Source: Carex sylvatica (Eukaryota; Streptophyta; Magnoliopsida; Poales; Cyperaceae). Taken from it: a DNA stretch of 64,000 bases. The position numbers and the translations under genes are program-made. Shown here in pieces: positions 52,309 to 63,215 of the stretch. The first letter of the stretch is position 1. The number at the start of each line of letters is the position of its first letter. The stretch spans positions 496,001 to 560,000 of the forward strand of contig CAXKVR010000043.1 of assembly GCA_964058845.1 (NCBI GenBank), given 5' to 3'. Under the pieces are notes generated by a model. That model was not told the DNA's origin, ran no database searches, and saw only the letters and a program-made list of their open reading frames with translations.

Positions 52309-55300
52309 AAAGGGAGTTGGCCAATTGAGACATGTAATCAAGTTGTAAATGTTCAAACCCCGTTTGGTTCAACTGATCAAGGAATCACTTTATGCCGAAA
52401 CCGAAAGATTAAGATAGATGGGAGGGAGTTCGAGGCGGACTTGTTGGTGATGGAGATTATCGGTTACGACGTGTTATTGGGTATGGACTGGTTGACGAGA
52501 CACGCTGCTACTATTGATTGTCCGCATCGTCGGATCCATTTCGCGAATTCAAGAGGTATGTCTTGCATACTCAATTGTAGAGAAATTGGGAAACTAACAC
52601 CGTGTATTTCGGCTGTAGAGTTGAAACATTTGTTAGAATCAGGGTGTGATGCTTACTTGGCGGCCGTGGTTTATGCGCCTGCGGCAGTTCCAGATATCAG
52701 CACCATTCCGGTGGTTTTAGAATTTGTGGATGTATTTCCGGAAGAGATTGTAGGGTTGCCACCTGAGCGAGAAGTGGAGTTCGGTATCGAACTGGTACCG
52801 GGCACAACACCGATTTCAAAAGCGCCGTATCGAATGGCACCAGCAGAACTGAAAGAACTCAAGGCACAGTTGGAAGATATGTTGGAGAGTGGATTTATCA
52901 GACCTAGCACGTCGCCATGGGGCGCGCCAGTGTTGTTTGTCAAGAAGAAAGATGGAACATTGCGGTTATGCATTGATTACCGCGAGCTGAACAAGGTAAC
53001 TGTGAAAAATAAATATCCGTTACCTCGGATTGACGATCTGTTTGATCAGTTACAGGGATCCTCAATATATTCAAAGATTGATCTGAGAACAGGGTATCAC
53101 CAGCTGAGAATACGGCCGAGCGATGTGGATAAGACAGCGTTCCGTACAAGGTACGGGCATTATGAATACCTAGTTATGCCGTTTGGGCTGACGAACGCAC
53201 CGGCAGCGTTCATGGACTTGATGCACCGTGTGTTTCACGATCTGTTGGATTCTACAGTTGTGGTGTTCATTGATGATATACTGGTGTATTCGCGCTCGCG
53301 AGAAGAACATGAGGTACATCTTCGAATTGTGTTGCAAAGATTGCGTGAACATCAGTTATTCGCAAAGTTGTCGAAATGTGAATTCTGGTTGGAGGAAGTT
53401 ACATTTTTGGGGCATGTGGTTTCTGGAAAAGGGTTAGCGGTGGATTCCGAAAAGATTCGGGCTGTGACAGATTGGAAAAGGCCGGAGACAGTTACTGAAA
53501 TTCGCAGCTTTCTGGGGTTAGCCGGGTACTACAGGAGATTTGTACTCGGGTTTTCGCGGTTAGCCGCGCCACTTACAAAATTGTTGCACAAAGGCGTGAA
53601 ATTTGATTGGGGTACTGCGCAAGATAAAAGTTTTGAGGAATTGAAGAGTCGGCTGGTATCCGCGCCAATCCTTGCTATGCCGACTGCTGATAAAGAGTAC
53701 ACGGTTTACACCGATGCATCTCGATTGGGTTTGGGTTGCGTATTGATGCAAGATGATCATGTAATTGCCTACGCATCTCGGCAATTGCGACCGCACGAGC
53801 AAAACTACCCGACGCATGATTTGGAGTTAGCGGCAGTGATATTTGCGCTGAAGATTTGGCGGCATTACTTGTATGGCGTGAAATGCCGAATCTATACTGA
53901 TCATCAAAGTCTGAAATACATCTTCACGCAAAAGGAGTTAAATTTGAGACAAAGGCGGTGGTTAGAATTGATGAAAGACTATGACTTGGATATCCAGTAT
54001 CTTGCAGGAAAAGCGAACAGTGTAGCAGATGCGTTGAGCAGAAAGAGTCAGGTAAACCTGGCGTCGGTGATTACAAGTGAAACTCATCTTCTCGAGGAAA
54101 TGCGCAGAATGGAAATACATGTTGGCGCGTCACGCGAATTAGCGTTGGAAGTTGCATCTAAATGTAATAGAAGTGAGGTTGGGACTAGCGCAACTGCAAT
54201 TGCGTCGGTTGTGCTAGCAGCGGTTGAAATCCGATCGGAATTACACGAGCAGATTCGTGCAGCGCAACAGAATGATCCGAGATGTCAGAAATTCAAACTG
54301 CACTATGAGTCAAACGCAGATTCACCGTTTCAAGTTCAAGGAGATGGCATCTTGCGGTTTCACGACCGCATTTGTGTACCAAGTAATTCGGAGTTGAAAG
54401 ATCTGATTTTGTCAGAGGCGCACGATTCGGGATACGCTATCCATCCGGGAGAGGTAAAAATGTATCAAGATTTAAAGAAGTATTTTTGGTGGCCAAAGAT
54501 GAAAAAGGAAGTACAAAGGTACGTTGAAAAGTGTCAAATATGTCAGCAAGTTAAAGCGGATCGGCAGAGAAAAGCAGGATTGCTAAGACCACTGGAAATA
54601 CCTACAAGGAAATTTGAATCAATCACGATGGATTTCGTAAGTGGATTTCCGAGGACTGTCGGAAGGTATAATACAGTTTGGGTGATTGTGGATCGGTTAA
54701 CGAAGATAGCGCATTTCATTCCGCTTCGAATTGAGACATCTGGGCCAGAATTGGCAGAATTATTCCTGAAGTATCAGTTTAAGTACCATGGTTGCTCGCG
54801 CAATATTATTTCTGACCGAGATCCTCGGTTCACTTCTCATTTCTGGGAGAGTTTTCAAGAAACAATGGGTACCAAGTTGAGATTCAGCACTGCACACCAT
54901 CCTCAGACTGACGGTCAGTCTGAGCGCACCATTCAGACGCTGGAAGACATGTTGCGCTCCTGCGCGCTAAGTTTACAAGGTTCGTGGGTTGATCATTTGT
55001 ATTTGGTGGAGTTTGCGTATAACAACAGTTATCATTCGAGCATTGGTATGTCACCGCAAGAGGCGCTGACAGGGCAGCAGTGCCGTACTCCACTGTGGTG
55101 GGGACCAGCGGGTACCTATCCACCTACAGGGCCGCAAATGTTAGAAGAAATTGCTGAGAAAACAAAGATGGTTTTGAGTCGGCTCAAATCGGCTCAAGAA
55201 AGGCAAAAGAAATATGCGGATGTTCACCGAAGACCGTTGGAATTTCAAGAAAGTGATCACGTATGGCTTCGAGTTTCGCCTGTCAGAGGCGTGCATCGAT

Positions 55301-55671
55301 TTGGTGTTTCGGGCAAGCTAAGTCCCCGATATATTGGGCCGTTCCAGATTTTGCGACGAGTTGGACCGGTTGCATACGAGCTTGCACTACCACCAGCGCT
55401 GGACCGGGTTCATCCGGTATTCCATGTATCACAGTTACGCAGATATGTGCGAGATCCGTCGCATTGTATTGATCACTCGGGTTTACACGTACAAGATGAT
55501 CTGACATATCAAGAAGAACCAATGCAGATATTGGATCGAAAAGAGCAATGGCTACGAAGCAAAGTGATTCGGCTCGTGTTGGTAAAATGGGGACGCCATT
55601 CCGATAAGGAAGCGACGTGGGAGCTCGAAGAGAGCATCCGAGAAAAGTATCCGGAGTTATTCGACAATTAA
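52309..55671 (+). CDS. pol: pol: protease end, RT, RNase H, integrase, chromodomain, unit 2
   Basis: Uninterrupted from 52309 to the stop at 55669-55671. All catalytic motifs are present at the unit 1 positions plus 7,645. At eight codons it differs from unit 1. At most of these it has the residue usual for plant chromoviruses (SKIDL, KGVKF, YASRQ, SFEEL), so unit 1 is the changed copy. At the RNase H tail it reads QYLAGKAN where the family usually has His, so that change belongs to unit 2. Confidence 0.92.
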   Translation, partial: KGSWPIETCNQVVNVQTPFGSTDQGITLCRNRKIKIDGREFEADLLVMEIIGYDVLLGMDWLTRHAATIDCPHRRIHFANSRGMSCILNCREIGKLTPCISAVELKHLLESGCDAYLAAVVYAPAAVPDISTIPVVLEFVDVFPEEIVGLPPEREVEFGIELVPGTTPISKAPYRMAPAELKELKAQLEDMLESGFIRPSTSPWGAPVLFVKKKDGTLRLCIDYRELNKVTVKNKYPLPRIDDLFDQLQGSSIYSKIDLRTGYHQLRIRPSDVDKTAFRTRYGHYEYLVMPFGLTNAPAAFMDLMHRVFHDLLDSTVVVFIDDILVYSRSREEHEVHLRIVLQRLREHQLFAKLSKCEFWLEEVTFLGHVVSGKGLAVDSEKIRAVTDWKRPETVTEIRSFLGLAGYYRRFVLGFSRLAAPLTKLLHKGVKFDWGTAQDKSFEELKSRLVSAPILAMPTADKEYTVYTDASRLGLGCVLMQDDHVIAYASRQLRPHEQNYPTHDLELAAVIFALKIWRHYLYGVKCRIYTDHQSLKYIFTQKELNLRQRRWLELMKDYDLDIQYLAGKANSVADALSRKSQVNLASVITSETHLLEEMRRMEIHVGASRELALEVASKCNRSEVGTSATAIASVVLAAVEIRSELHEQIRAAQQNDPRCQKFKLHYESNADSPFQVQGDGILRFHDRICVPSNSELKDLILSEAHDSGYAIHPGEVKMYQDLKKYFWWPKMKKEVQRYVEKCQICQQVKADRQRKAGLLRPLEIPTRKFESITMDFVSGFPRTVGRYNTVWVIVDRLTKIAHFIPLRIETSGPELAELFLKYQFKYHGCSRNIISDRDPRFTSHFWESFQETMGTKLRFSTAHHPQTDGQSERTIQTLEDMLRSCALSLQGSWVDHLYLVEFAYNNSYHSSIGMSPQEALTGQQCRTPLWWGPAGTYPPTGPQMLEEIAEKTKMVLSRLKSAQERQKKYADVHRRPLEFQESDHVWLRVSPVRGVHRFGVSGKLSPRYIGPFQILRRVGPVAYELALPPALDRVHPVFHVSQLRRYVRDPSHCIDHSGLHVQDDLTYQEEPMQILDRKEQWLRSKVIRLVLVKWGRHSDKEATWELEESIREKYPELFDN

Positions 55672-55708
55672 GGTACGAAATCAAGTTCAGCGGACTGAAC
55701 TTCATTTT

Positions 55709-55722
55709 AAGGGGGGGAGAAA
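55709..55722 (+). other. polypurine tract, unit 2
   Basis: AAGGGGGGGAGAAA directly before LTR 3, identical to unit 1. Confidence 0.9.
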
Positions 55723-58379
55723 TGTGACATAATGAATTTTATAATAAATATTTTATACTGACTGATTGAATTAAGGCGTTAAGAATCGAATAATAAATAT
55801 AGAAAAACGGTCCAGTGCGGATGGATGACCCGCACTGCGGGTGGCTTCACCCGCACTGGGACAAGTTCCTTAATAAAAGGCTGCAATTTCCTCTGGGTGC
55901 GGATGGTGGTGCGGATGGGCACACGCACTGCGGGTGAGTTCTGTACTCTTCTGAAAATTTCGCTAAGTACTGAATGCGGATGGGAGCATCCGCACTGGCC
56001 TCAGTGCGTTCGCACTAGGCTCGGACATTTTTTCTGTGCCGTGAGTGCGGCTGGACGGATCCGCAGTGCGGATGATTGATCCGCACTAGGGTGTGTTTGT
56101 TATTTGCGCAGTAAATGCGGATGGATGGATCCGCAGTGCGGATGAGTGAATCCGCACTGGTGTATATTTTTGGCTATTTTTGCTATTTTTGAGGGACTTA
56201 TTTGCAAAATGGATAAACTAAACATCTTCTCTCTTTATTTTTATCTTTTTAATAAATAAAACATTACATAAAGGGCCTATTTGTAATAAATATTTTCAAG
56301 TTTGTTAATAACAAAAAGTTGGAGGGTTATTTTGCAAAATTCCAATTAATACTTAAATCTCTTTCTTCTTCTTTCATTTTCCACCGAAGCAAATGAAATA
56401 AAATCGTGAGGTTAGGTTTAGGCCGAAGCAAAAAGAGAAAGAGAGAGAGAGAGAGAAATTGAGCGCGGAAACTGATCGAACTGACCGGAAAATCGAGATT
56501 CGAGCTGAATTGACGATCCTTGATCGAATAGAAAGCTTCAATTTGGTATATATTTCTCCCTTGATAATTTCTTGAAAATCCTAATTTATTCGATTTATTC
56601 GATTTGTCATGATTTCGGTTGAAATTTGTAATTAGGGTTTCGTAATCGAGTTCTAGCTCGATTAGTTGTTAATTTGTGATGATTGATATGATTTATCTTC
56701 CTTTTCTCTTGGAAACCCTAATTCAATTGATTTGTTATATTTTGGTGAAATTCGGATTCGAATTTGATTTGAAACGTTATAACTCGATAATCGGATTGAT
56801 TTTCTTGTGGAATTTGGAATTGAACTAAGGTTTTTGGGTTGGGTCGTAATGGAAAGGAATTGTGATAGTTTCAAGTAAAACTCTGGAAATTGTTGGAATT
56901 AATCGAGTTATAACTTCGTAAAACATATCGATTCATGTTGTTTATTCAGGACTACCGATTGAATTGGAATTCGAATTAGGGTTTGGTAATGGTGTTGACT
57001 TATCCGATATTAATCGAACGCGTTAATCGAATTTAACGTGTAAAATAGGTGGTAATCATACGAGGCAAAGGATTTCTGGATCGTTCGAGACGCCTGAGCC
57101 TTAGTCGAGCGTGCTATTACTCAGGTGCGGGGTTTCTGGACTTGTCTGATAGTTTATATTCAGAAATTAAACTGTGTTTTGATTCATGTAATTAAACTGT
57201 GTTTCGATTCATATGCATTGCATTGCCCAAATAAAGTGAAACTCGAATTGTTTAAATCTGATTGATTTGCATGCTGGTATGGTTATTATTTGTGTTGATC
57301 TGAATGATCTGATTTTGGAATTAAAGTCACCGTGCTTTATATCACCATCGGTTGGTGGATATGGTATTATGGTCATCCACCGTGATGACGTCACCCAGGG
57401 GGTGAATCCGGATTTGTCAAGTCTGTGCACGGACTGTGACGCTCAGTGTTCTAAAGCTTTAGATCGTCTGGCCCTCGGCAGTTCCCAGTACCGGTTGGGA
57501 CGAGGGGTAAGTGACTTTGTATTATGATTTTGGTTATGGGTGACTGTGTATCGGAGGCATTACCCAGGGGGTATGCGTTTGGATGGTCATTTGGATTTAT
57601 ATGGATTTTCCGGATATGAATTAGAACCAGACTTTTAATTAAACAGTTAAGCCTGTAACTACAGATGAGTGTCATGAGAAAAGGTTTTACCTGGCACAGC
57701 CATCTGTAGGTGTCTGTAACCCTACAGATGAGTGGGAACGAATTGGGGTCCAGTTTGGTGGAACATCTGTAGTTACTACCAGATATTCTGAAATCGAGTT
57801 AAACCAAATATTGTGTGCTTGAATTTCATCTTGGCAATTCCTGAATTGTGATTTCATTTGGATAAATGTTGTCGGGTTTGTGCATTTATGTTTATATATG
57901 ATTATAAACTGATTTGAACTTTATTTGTGTTTACTTTTTGAATATAATCTGTGATTGCAAGTCCAGGAGCGATTGTGGCAATTTATCGCACTGAGAATTC
58001 AATTCTCATCCCCTCTTTTGGGTTAATTTTTCAGGTACCGGTTCGGCGGATCCGAGAGAGACACGAGGTCGGTAGGCCTGGTTTCACCGTTGCTTAGCTT
58101 GTCTGGTATTGTGACTAGAGACATGTATAGATTTATGTTTTGATTGTATATATATATGTGTTCTCTATGTCATTTTGTGATGCGTATCCATCGAGATACG
58201 GGTTTTGTATGATATTACCTGACCAGTTGGGATTTATGAACTGTTTTTCTTAGTTATTTGTTTGTTTGTTTGGTTGTGTTTTATTTTCTATTATCGTACT
58301 TGCCTTGTAGGCATACGGGCAACCGTATGTCTACGGCAGGAGGCACCCGTCACGCCTCGTGGGGCCGCGGGGTGTGACA
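55723..58379 (+). repeat. LTR 3 (outer right)
   Basis: 2,657 bp, ending GGTGTGACA, then the CCGGC target duplication. By eye it has four private differences (55878, 56010, 56037, 58243). It keeps TGACGTCA (57386-57393). Confidence 0.97.
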
Positions 58380-58384
58380 CCGGC
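58380..58384. other. target site duplication, right (CCGGC)
   Basis: Matches 40428-40432 exactly. Confidence 0.95.
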
Positions 58385-58532
58385 ACCTCGAACTCGGCAA
58401 GGTGTGAATATTGTAGAAGGTGAAATTCTTGAGGAAGAAGAGAAAAATGAAGAAGAAGAGGCGGAAGATGAAGGAGAGGAGGAGGAAATTGAAGAAGAAG
58501 ATGTAAACGATGACAACATGGACGACGAATAG
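58385..58532 (+). pseudogene. decayed retroelement-like ORF, 3' part
   Basis: With one target duplication removed from consideration, the frame of 40251-40432 continues here without shift and ends at TAG 58530-58532. It encodes a tail made almost only of Glu and Asp (NIVEGEILEEEE, then repeated E/D runs). The gypsy array thus split one reading frame. The antisense frames across this stretch are poly-Ser/Leu shadows. Confidence 0.7.
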
Positions 58533-59153
58533 CCATTTTCTTATCAATCTCTAACTTGAATTAAAATTTACTAAGTTGGTTGCTATGCTTATGAACTTAT
58601 TTCTCTCATGCATATTTAATTTGAATTTTAATTAGCTTAAATCGTAGTTTGAATTGTTTAATTACTTATGTTGTTGAATTATGAATTTATTAGGGATTAA
58701 ATTGCTAAATAGTCAAATGATTGTATGCTTACTATTTGAATATGTGGTATATGATGAAAATCATGCAATAAGAATTATTTAGGAGTTTAAATACAAAAAT
58801 GTTAATTGCTTGAATTGCTATATCTTGAATATTTGCTAATTGTTGTTGATATGTAGGAAATTCTATGAATTGCATGAACTGATAACTTGTCAAGGGTTAA
58901 ATGATAAAATTATTGAATGCCTATACTTATATGTCTTGAAACCTTGACAAGTGGTATGAGATGTTAAAAATGCATGAATTAAATTGTTATATATGTGTGA
59001 ATCGTGACATGCAAATGTTAATATAAATTGACAACACTTGATTAAAATTTGCAATTGTGTTTGGATTTGTCAATTTATCGTGAAATGTTAGAGTAATTCC
59101 TCAATTTTTATTATTTGTGATTTATAGGTATATATTACTAAATTAAGGGGGAG
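58533..59153 (+). other. non-coding spacer ending in a polypurine tract
   Basis: AT-rich, with no ORF. It closes with AATTAAGGGGGAG (59141-59153), a polypurine tract placed directly before a TG dinucleotide. That is the expected junction between the internal region and 3' LTR of a retrotransposon. Confidence 0.45.
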
Positions 59154-60439
59154 TGCATATTTTGAGAGGGAGCACTTTGAAAATGTGCTAATTTTTCTCC
59201 CTTTCGTCGATTACCAAAAGGGAGATAAATGGCTAGACATGCAAAATAACAATTGGATAAACCAAATTGAAAAAAAATGATTTATGCACTTGCATTGTAT
59301 ATTTTTGTAAATTGTCAAAAGTGAGAAATTGTTGTTCTAGTAATAATCTTTTTTGTCTATTTGACTAATTTGCAAAAATATATAATTATTGAAATTTATG
59401 ATTTATTCTATTTTAGAGTTATTCAGGTTCAAGATAATTAGAATTGCAATGTAGATTGCTTGAAGTGAAGAAATCATGAAGAATTATCAAGAAAACAAAT
59501 TGTAAAATTATAAACTTGGTAAAGTAAGTTTGAGGCTGTTCAAACTGGGAAAAATATTGGTAATATTTGTAAAATGTTGTAATGTTTTCAACATGTCAGA
59601 AACACTGAATTAACAGCTTGATCAAACTCAGAAGGAATTAAAACGTTGGTAACATTTATAAAATGTTATAATATTTTCAGCATGTCAAAAATGCTAAAGT
59701 ACAGCTAAGATTTAATTACAAACGTTGGTAACATTTGTCAATCGTTACAACGATTTAATTAAATTAACGTTGTAACGTTTGACAAAAGTTGTAACGTTTT
59801 AATTAAATCCAAGTTTCAAAAATTTCTATTTTTGATCAAGTTTTTACAGTGCAAAATATTACATAACGTTTTACAATCGTTGGTAACGATTTGATCAATC
59901 TCGCAGAAAAAGAAAACATAATTTTAATTTTGAACTAAAATGTTGTAATGTTTCATAAAACGTTGGTAACGTTTTAAGTCAAATTACTCTTACTGGAGCT
60001 GTTTCTATAAATAGAGCACTGGGGTCTCTTTCCCACTAATCCAAGCCGACCCTAATATTTCAAAAAGAGGTTTTTCTGTGAGCTTGGTTCCTCCATTATT
60101 GATTGAGCTTAAAACTTCAATGTCTCTCAAATAACCTCAAACTTACTTCATTAATCGTGAGTTAGATTAGATTAGAGTGAGATTTAGAGTGTTTCTTTTG
60201 AGATTTTAAACTTGAGACCTTGTTCTCTCTTTAAGTTGGCCGTGTGACTTTCCGAAGGGTTTGTAAGGGCTCACTGGTTCACAAGTTGTAATCATTTCTC
60301 GTTAAGTATAGAAAGACGCACCTAAAAGAGGTTGTGACGCCCCGGAGACGTAGGCATTTGATTTGCCGAACTCCGTTATCATCCCGCTTATCAAATTTCT
60401 CTAAATATATCTATTTACTTTTAATTGCAATTATTTTCA
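59154..60439 (+). repeat. LTR-like remnant of the host retroelement
   Basis: It starts TGCATATTTTGAGAGG after a polypurine tract and may end ATTATTTTCA, giving 1,286 bp with TG...CA borders. A TATA box (TATAAATA, 60006-60013) lies about two thirds in, as in a U3/R boundary. The segment CCGGAGACGTAGGCATTTG before the end is of a kind often seen near plant LTR ends. 59550-59990 repeats AACGTTGGTAAC and GTTACAACG-type motifs in both orientations. No partner 5' LTR was found in the window, so assignment is tentative. Confidence 0.5.
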
Positions 60440-60447
60440 GTTTTTAG

Positions 60448-61023
60448 CAAGGTTCTAAATAGCGTTTATAGCAGTATAGCGGGGAGACAAAAAAAAAAAC
60501 TTTAGCGAATAACGGAGTTGTAGCGAAAGCTATTATAAATAGCGTTTTTTTATTTCAAAAATTATAGTTTATATTTCTACTAATAGTAAAAATGTCTCAT
60601 CAAGAAAAAAAAAAACCAAATTAATTAAGAAGTTCTAATATTCATATTAAACCAATACAAAGTTCAAATTGTCATTCAAAATATCCCTAATTCAAAAACT
60701 ATCGATATATTTTATATTTAAAATATACCACTACCATATATTATGATACAAAATTTAATTGATATAGCGATATAGACCGCACATATTTCATTGTATTGAT
60801 ATAACTTGGTAAAGTAAAAAAAACCAATCTAGACATTAAGACCCATTAAAATTATAAAATCATGTTTTCAGAAAAAAAAAATTGCAAAATCATAACCCAT
60901 GTAGCATAGTGGACCGCTATTGCCGCTACGCGCTATAGCGGCCGTAGCTTGATTAGCGCAGTTTTAGCCTGTAGCTTAGCTTTCTGGATCCAAAACCGCT
61001 ATGGCTAACTATTTAAAAACTTG
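60448..61023. mobile_element. non-autonomous hAT MITE
   Basis: 576 bp. The left end is CAAGGTTCTAAATAGCG and the right end, reverse-complemented, is CAAGTTTTTAAATAGTTAGC. GTTTTTAG at 60440-60447 and at 61024-61031 is a perfect 8-bp target duplication, the hAT hallmark. Subterminal zones are rich in TAGCG/CGCTA motifs. No transposase frame exists. It sits at the end of the LTR-like remnant. Confidence 0.9.
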
Positions 61024-61031
61024 GTTTTTAG

Positions 61032-62639
61032 ATGCACTTAGTATAATAATTAATACAAATTTACATCTGGAGGAAGATGCTTCAGTAACAGATTCCCACT
61101 ACCAGCCATCAATTATCATACATTGTAATTTTCCTCTTTTTACCAAGAGGATGGCACATACATATATATATAGTCAATTAACCAGTAAAAAAGCGGTTCT
61201 GGGTTCTGGTCCATATTATGTGCACTTGCTCCAGACCAGTCTGTAAAAAGTAAAAACCCCACCACATGTATATTTTCAGGAACTTTTTTTTTTTTAATTG
61301 CCAGAGTGGTTCTTACTTTGACTATTTCTATGTTCAATTTTAATTTTAATTTTTCACATATATATAGAGACAAATTAAGGTTTTTTTTTTTTTTTTTTAG
61401 AGCTATATAGAGACAAAGGTATATTTATGATTTTATTACTTCTAGGAATTAATAAAATTAAGACAGAGAATGTAGGAAACATATATAAAAAGTTAAAGAG
61501 TGCTATAAAAAATGCAAAATAAAATTGCTAAACTAATTAACTAGTTCACGGGATGCAGATCTGGTATATATAGAACACTGAAGTTCAGTGCCAGCTATAT
61601 ATATATTATCAGCTACGTGGACTTAGTGCTGTGGCACGAGCTTCCTCTCTCTTCGGAGAGACGCATATTTAATTTTCGAAAATAATTAAATAACATCTAC
61701 AAGATGCTGAAAATTAAGCAAAGAAAATTTCTGAAATATTTGGAAGCATGCCTTGCATGATGATGAATTTTGGTCCCAATTATCCAAGCAATGTGCTTAC
61801 AAAGCATGATACCTTTTGAATATCATACTGTATTCCGGTAAACACTGGTATTATGGTTACAGGAATTCAGGAAATATCATACAATAAATCTGGGAGGACC
61901 GTTCCTGCAACTACTGCTATATATTTTTTTTTTTTTGAGGTGGCAACTACTGCTATATCATGATCCAAAGTACCATAGCCATGTTCTTGTCTCCAGCCTC
62001 TTTTTCACCACCAATTGATTGAAGTTTTGGTACTATACATAGCACACATTGGTTCATACTTGGGTAAATATCTCTGTATTTAAAGTCCAAACAGTCGATC
62101 TGAACCGTTCAACATTATATTCATATAAAAATGTATCTTGAGACTAAATTTTATATTTTATTAGATATGTAGTGTCTAAAATCATGTACTTATTTTTAAT
62201 GTCTAATATCACTATTTTTACTATTTTTTTAAATAGGTAGCTAGAAAGCTATTTTTTTCTTAAGGTCTGAAGCTATTTGTATAAGATCCTGATTACAATC
62301 TCCACACTTTTATTCCCAAAATAATCCCTGTAGAAACTTTCAAAGCAATTATGGGGACCACTTAATCATTAATAAAATATTAGTGTTTAACTTAAGTATC
62401 AAAGTATTTATGTTGAATTTGCAAGTATTAATTCATATCTAATGATCTCTATTTATGAAAGAATAAATCAATTCATCAGTTATCCTCGCACAATTTTTTT
62501 TTTTTTTTTTTGATATCATCCTTGCACAACTGGAGACCATTAAATAAACAATCTCCGCACAAAATTTCATTTTTTTTGTTTCGTTCCCACACAACTGGGG
62601 ACCATTAAATAAACAATCCCCTCACCCATTGATAAATAC
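61032..62639. other. intergenic DNA with repeat fragments
   Basis: No gene. 62078-62170 carries one arm of the hairpin family seen at 7486 and 38262 (AAAGTCCAAACAGTCGATCT, GAACCGTTCAAC, ACTAAATTTTATATTTTA). The rest is AT-rich with several T-runs. Confidence 0.5.
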
Positions 62640-63215
62640 TTCTCAGACATAATGATAAGTACTTGACGATACAAAAATGGATACTTTATTCTTGAACTTG
62701 TCAATAAGTAATGTTTAATCAAATTAATATATCATCATGTCAGAGACAATGATAAATACTTCTCAGACATAATGATTAGTACTTGTCAGAAACAATGATA
62801 AATATTTTCTTGAACATCAATAAGCAGATAAACATTTTTTTCTAAATATTTTAATTGCAACTTTCAGTAAAACATCTATGACTTCAATAGATTAGATGAA
62901 TATTTTATGATACATGGATAAATACTTAATGACACAAAAATGAATACTTTGTTCTTGAACTTTCCAACAAGTAATATTTAATCAAATCAATATATCATTA
63001 TGTCAGAAATAATGATAAATACTTGTTATACATAATGATATATACTTATCAGACATAATGACAAATACTTTCTTGGACATCAATAAATATTTATTTCTAA
63101 ATATTTTAATTGCAACTTTCAGTAATACATCTATGAATATTTTATGTTACAGAGATAAATACTTGACAGGACAAAAATGATTCTTGAACTTGCCAACAAG
63201 TCATGTTTAATCAAC
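62640..63215. repeat. three diverged tandem copies of an ATACTT-rich unit of about 250 bp
   Basis: ACAAAAATGRATACTTTRTT followed by CTTGAACTT occurs near 62670 and 62933, and as a shortened form near 63170. Between them are CAGACATAATGATAARTACT, ATCAATAARYA and TTTTAATTGCAACTTTCAGT in constant order. It is related by its ATACTT motifs to the arrays at 20-22 kb. Confidence 0.75.

Larger units (their letters stand above)
40433..58379 (+). mobile_element. tandem Ty3/Gypsy chromovirus, LTR-INT-LTR-INT-LTR
   Basis: Three LTRs of 2,657 bp alternate with two internal regions of 4,988 bp, with an exact repeat period of 7,645 bp. The outer flanks carry CCGGC at 40428-40432 and again at 58380-58384, so the entire array has one 5-bp target duplication. 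No duplication flanks the middle LTR. Each unit has a tRNA-Met primer site, gag, protease, reverse transcriptase, RNase H, integrase with a C-terminal chromodomain, and a polypurine tract. The long LTR and chromodomain point to the Tekay/Del lineage, which is an inference. The pieces are about 99.6-99.9% identical by eye, so the insertion is young. Confidence 0.97.

Noticed and set aside
40433..58379. Two independent retrotransposon insertions
   Set aside because: The units share the middle LTR exactly. There is no target duplication next to it, and the period is exact to the base.
58291..58547. Minus-strand Ser/Leu/Phe-rich frames
   Set aside because: They are antisense of the GAA/GAG-rich acidic tail.
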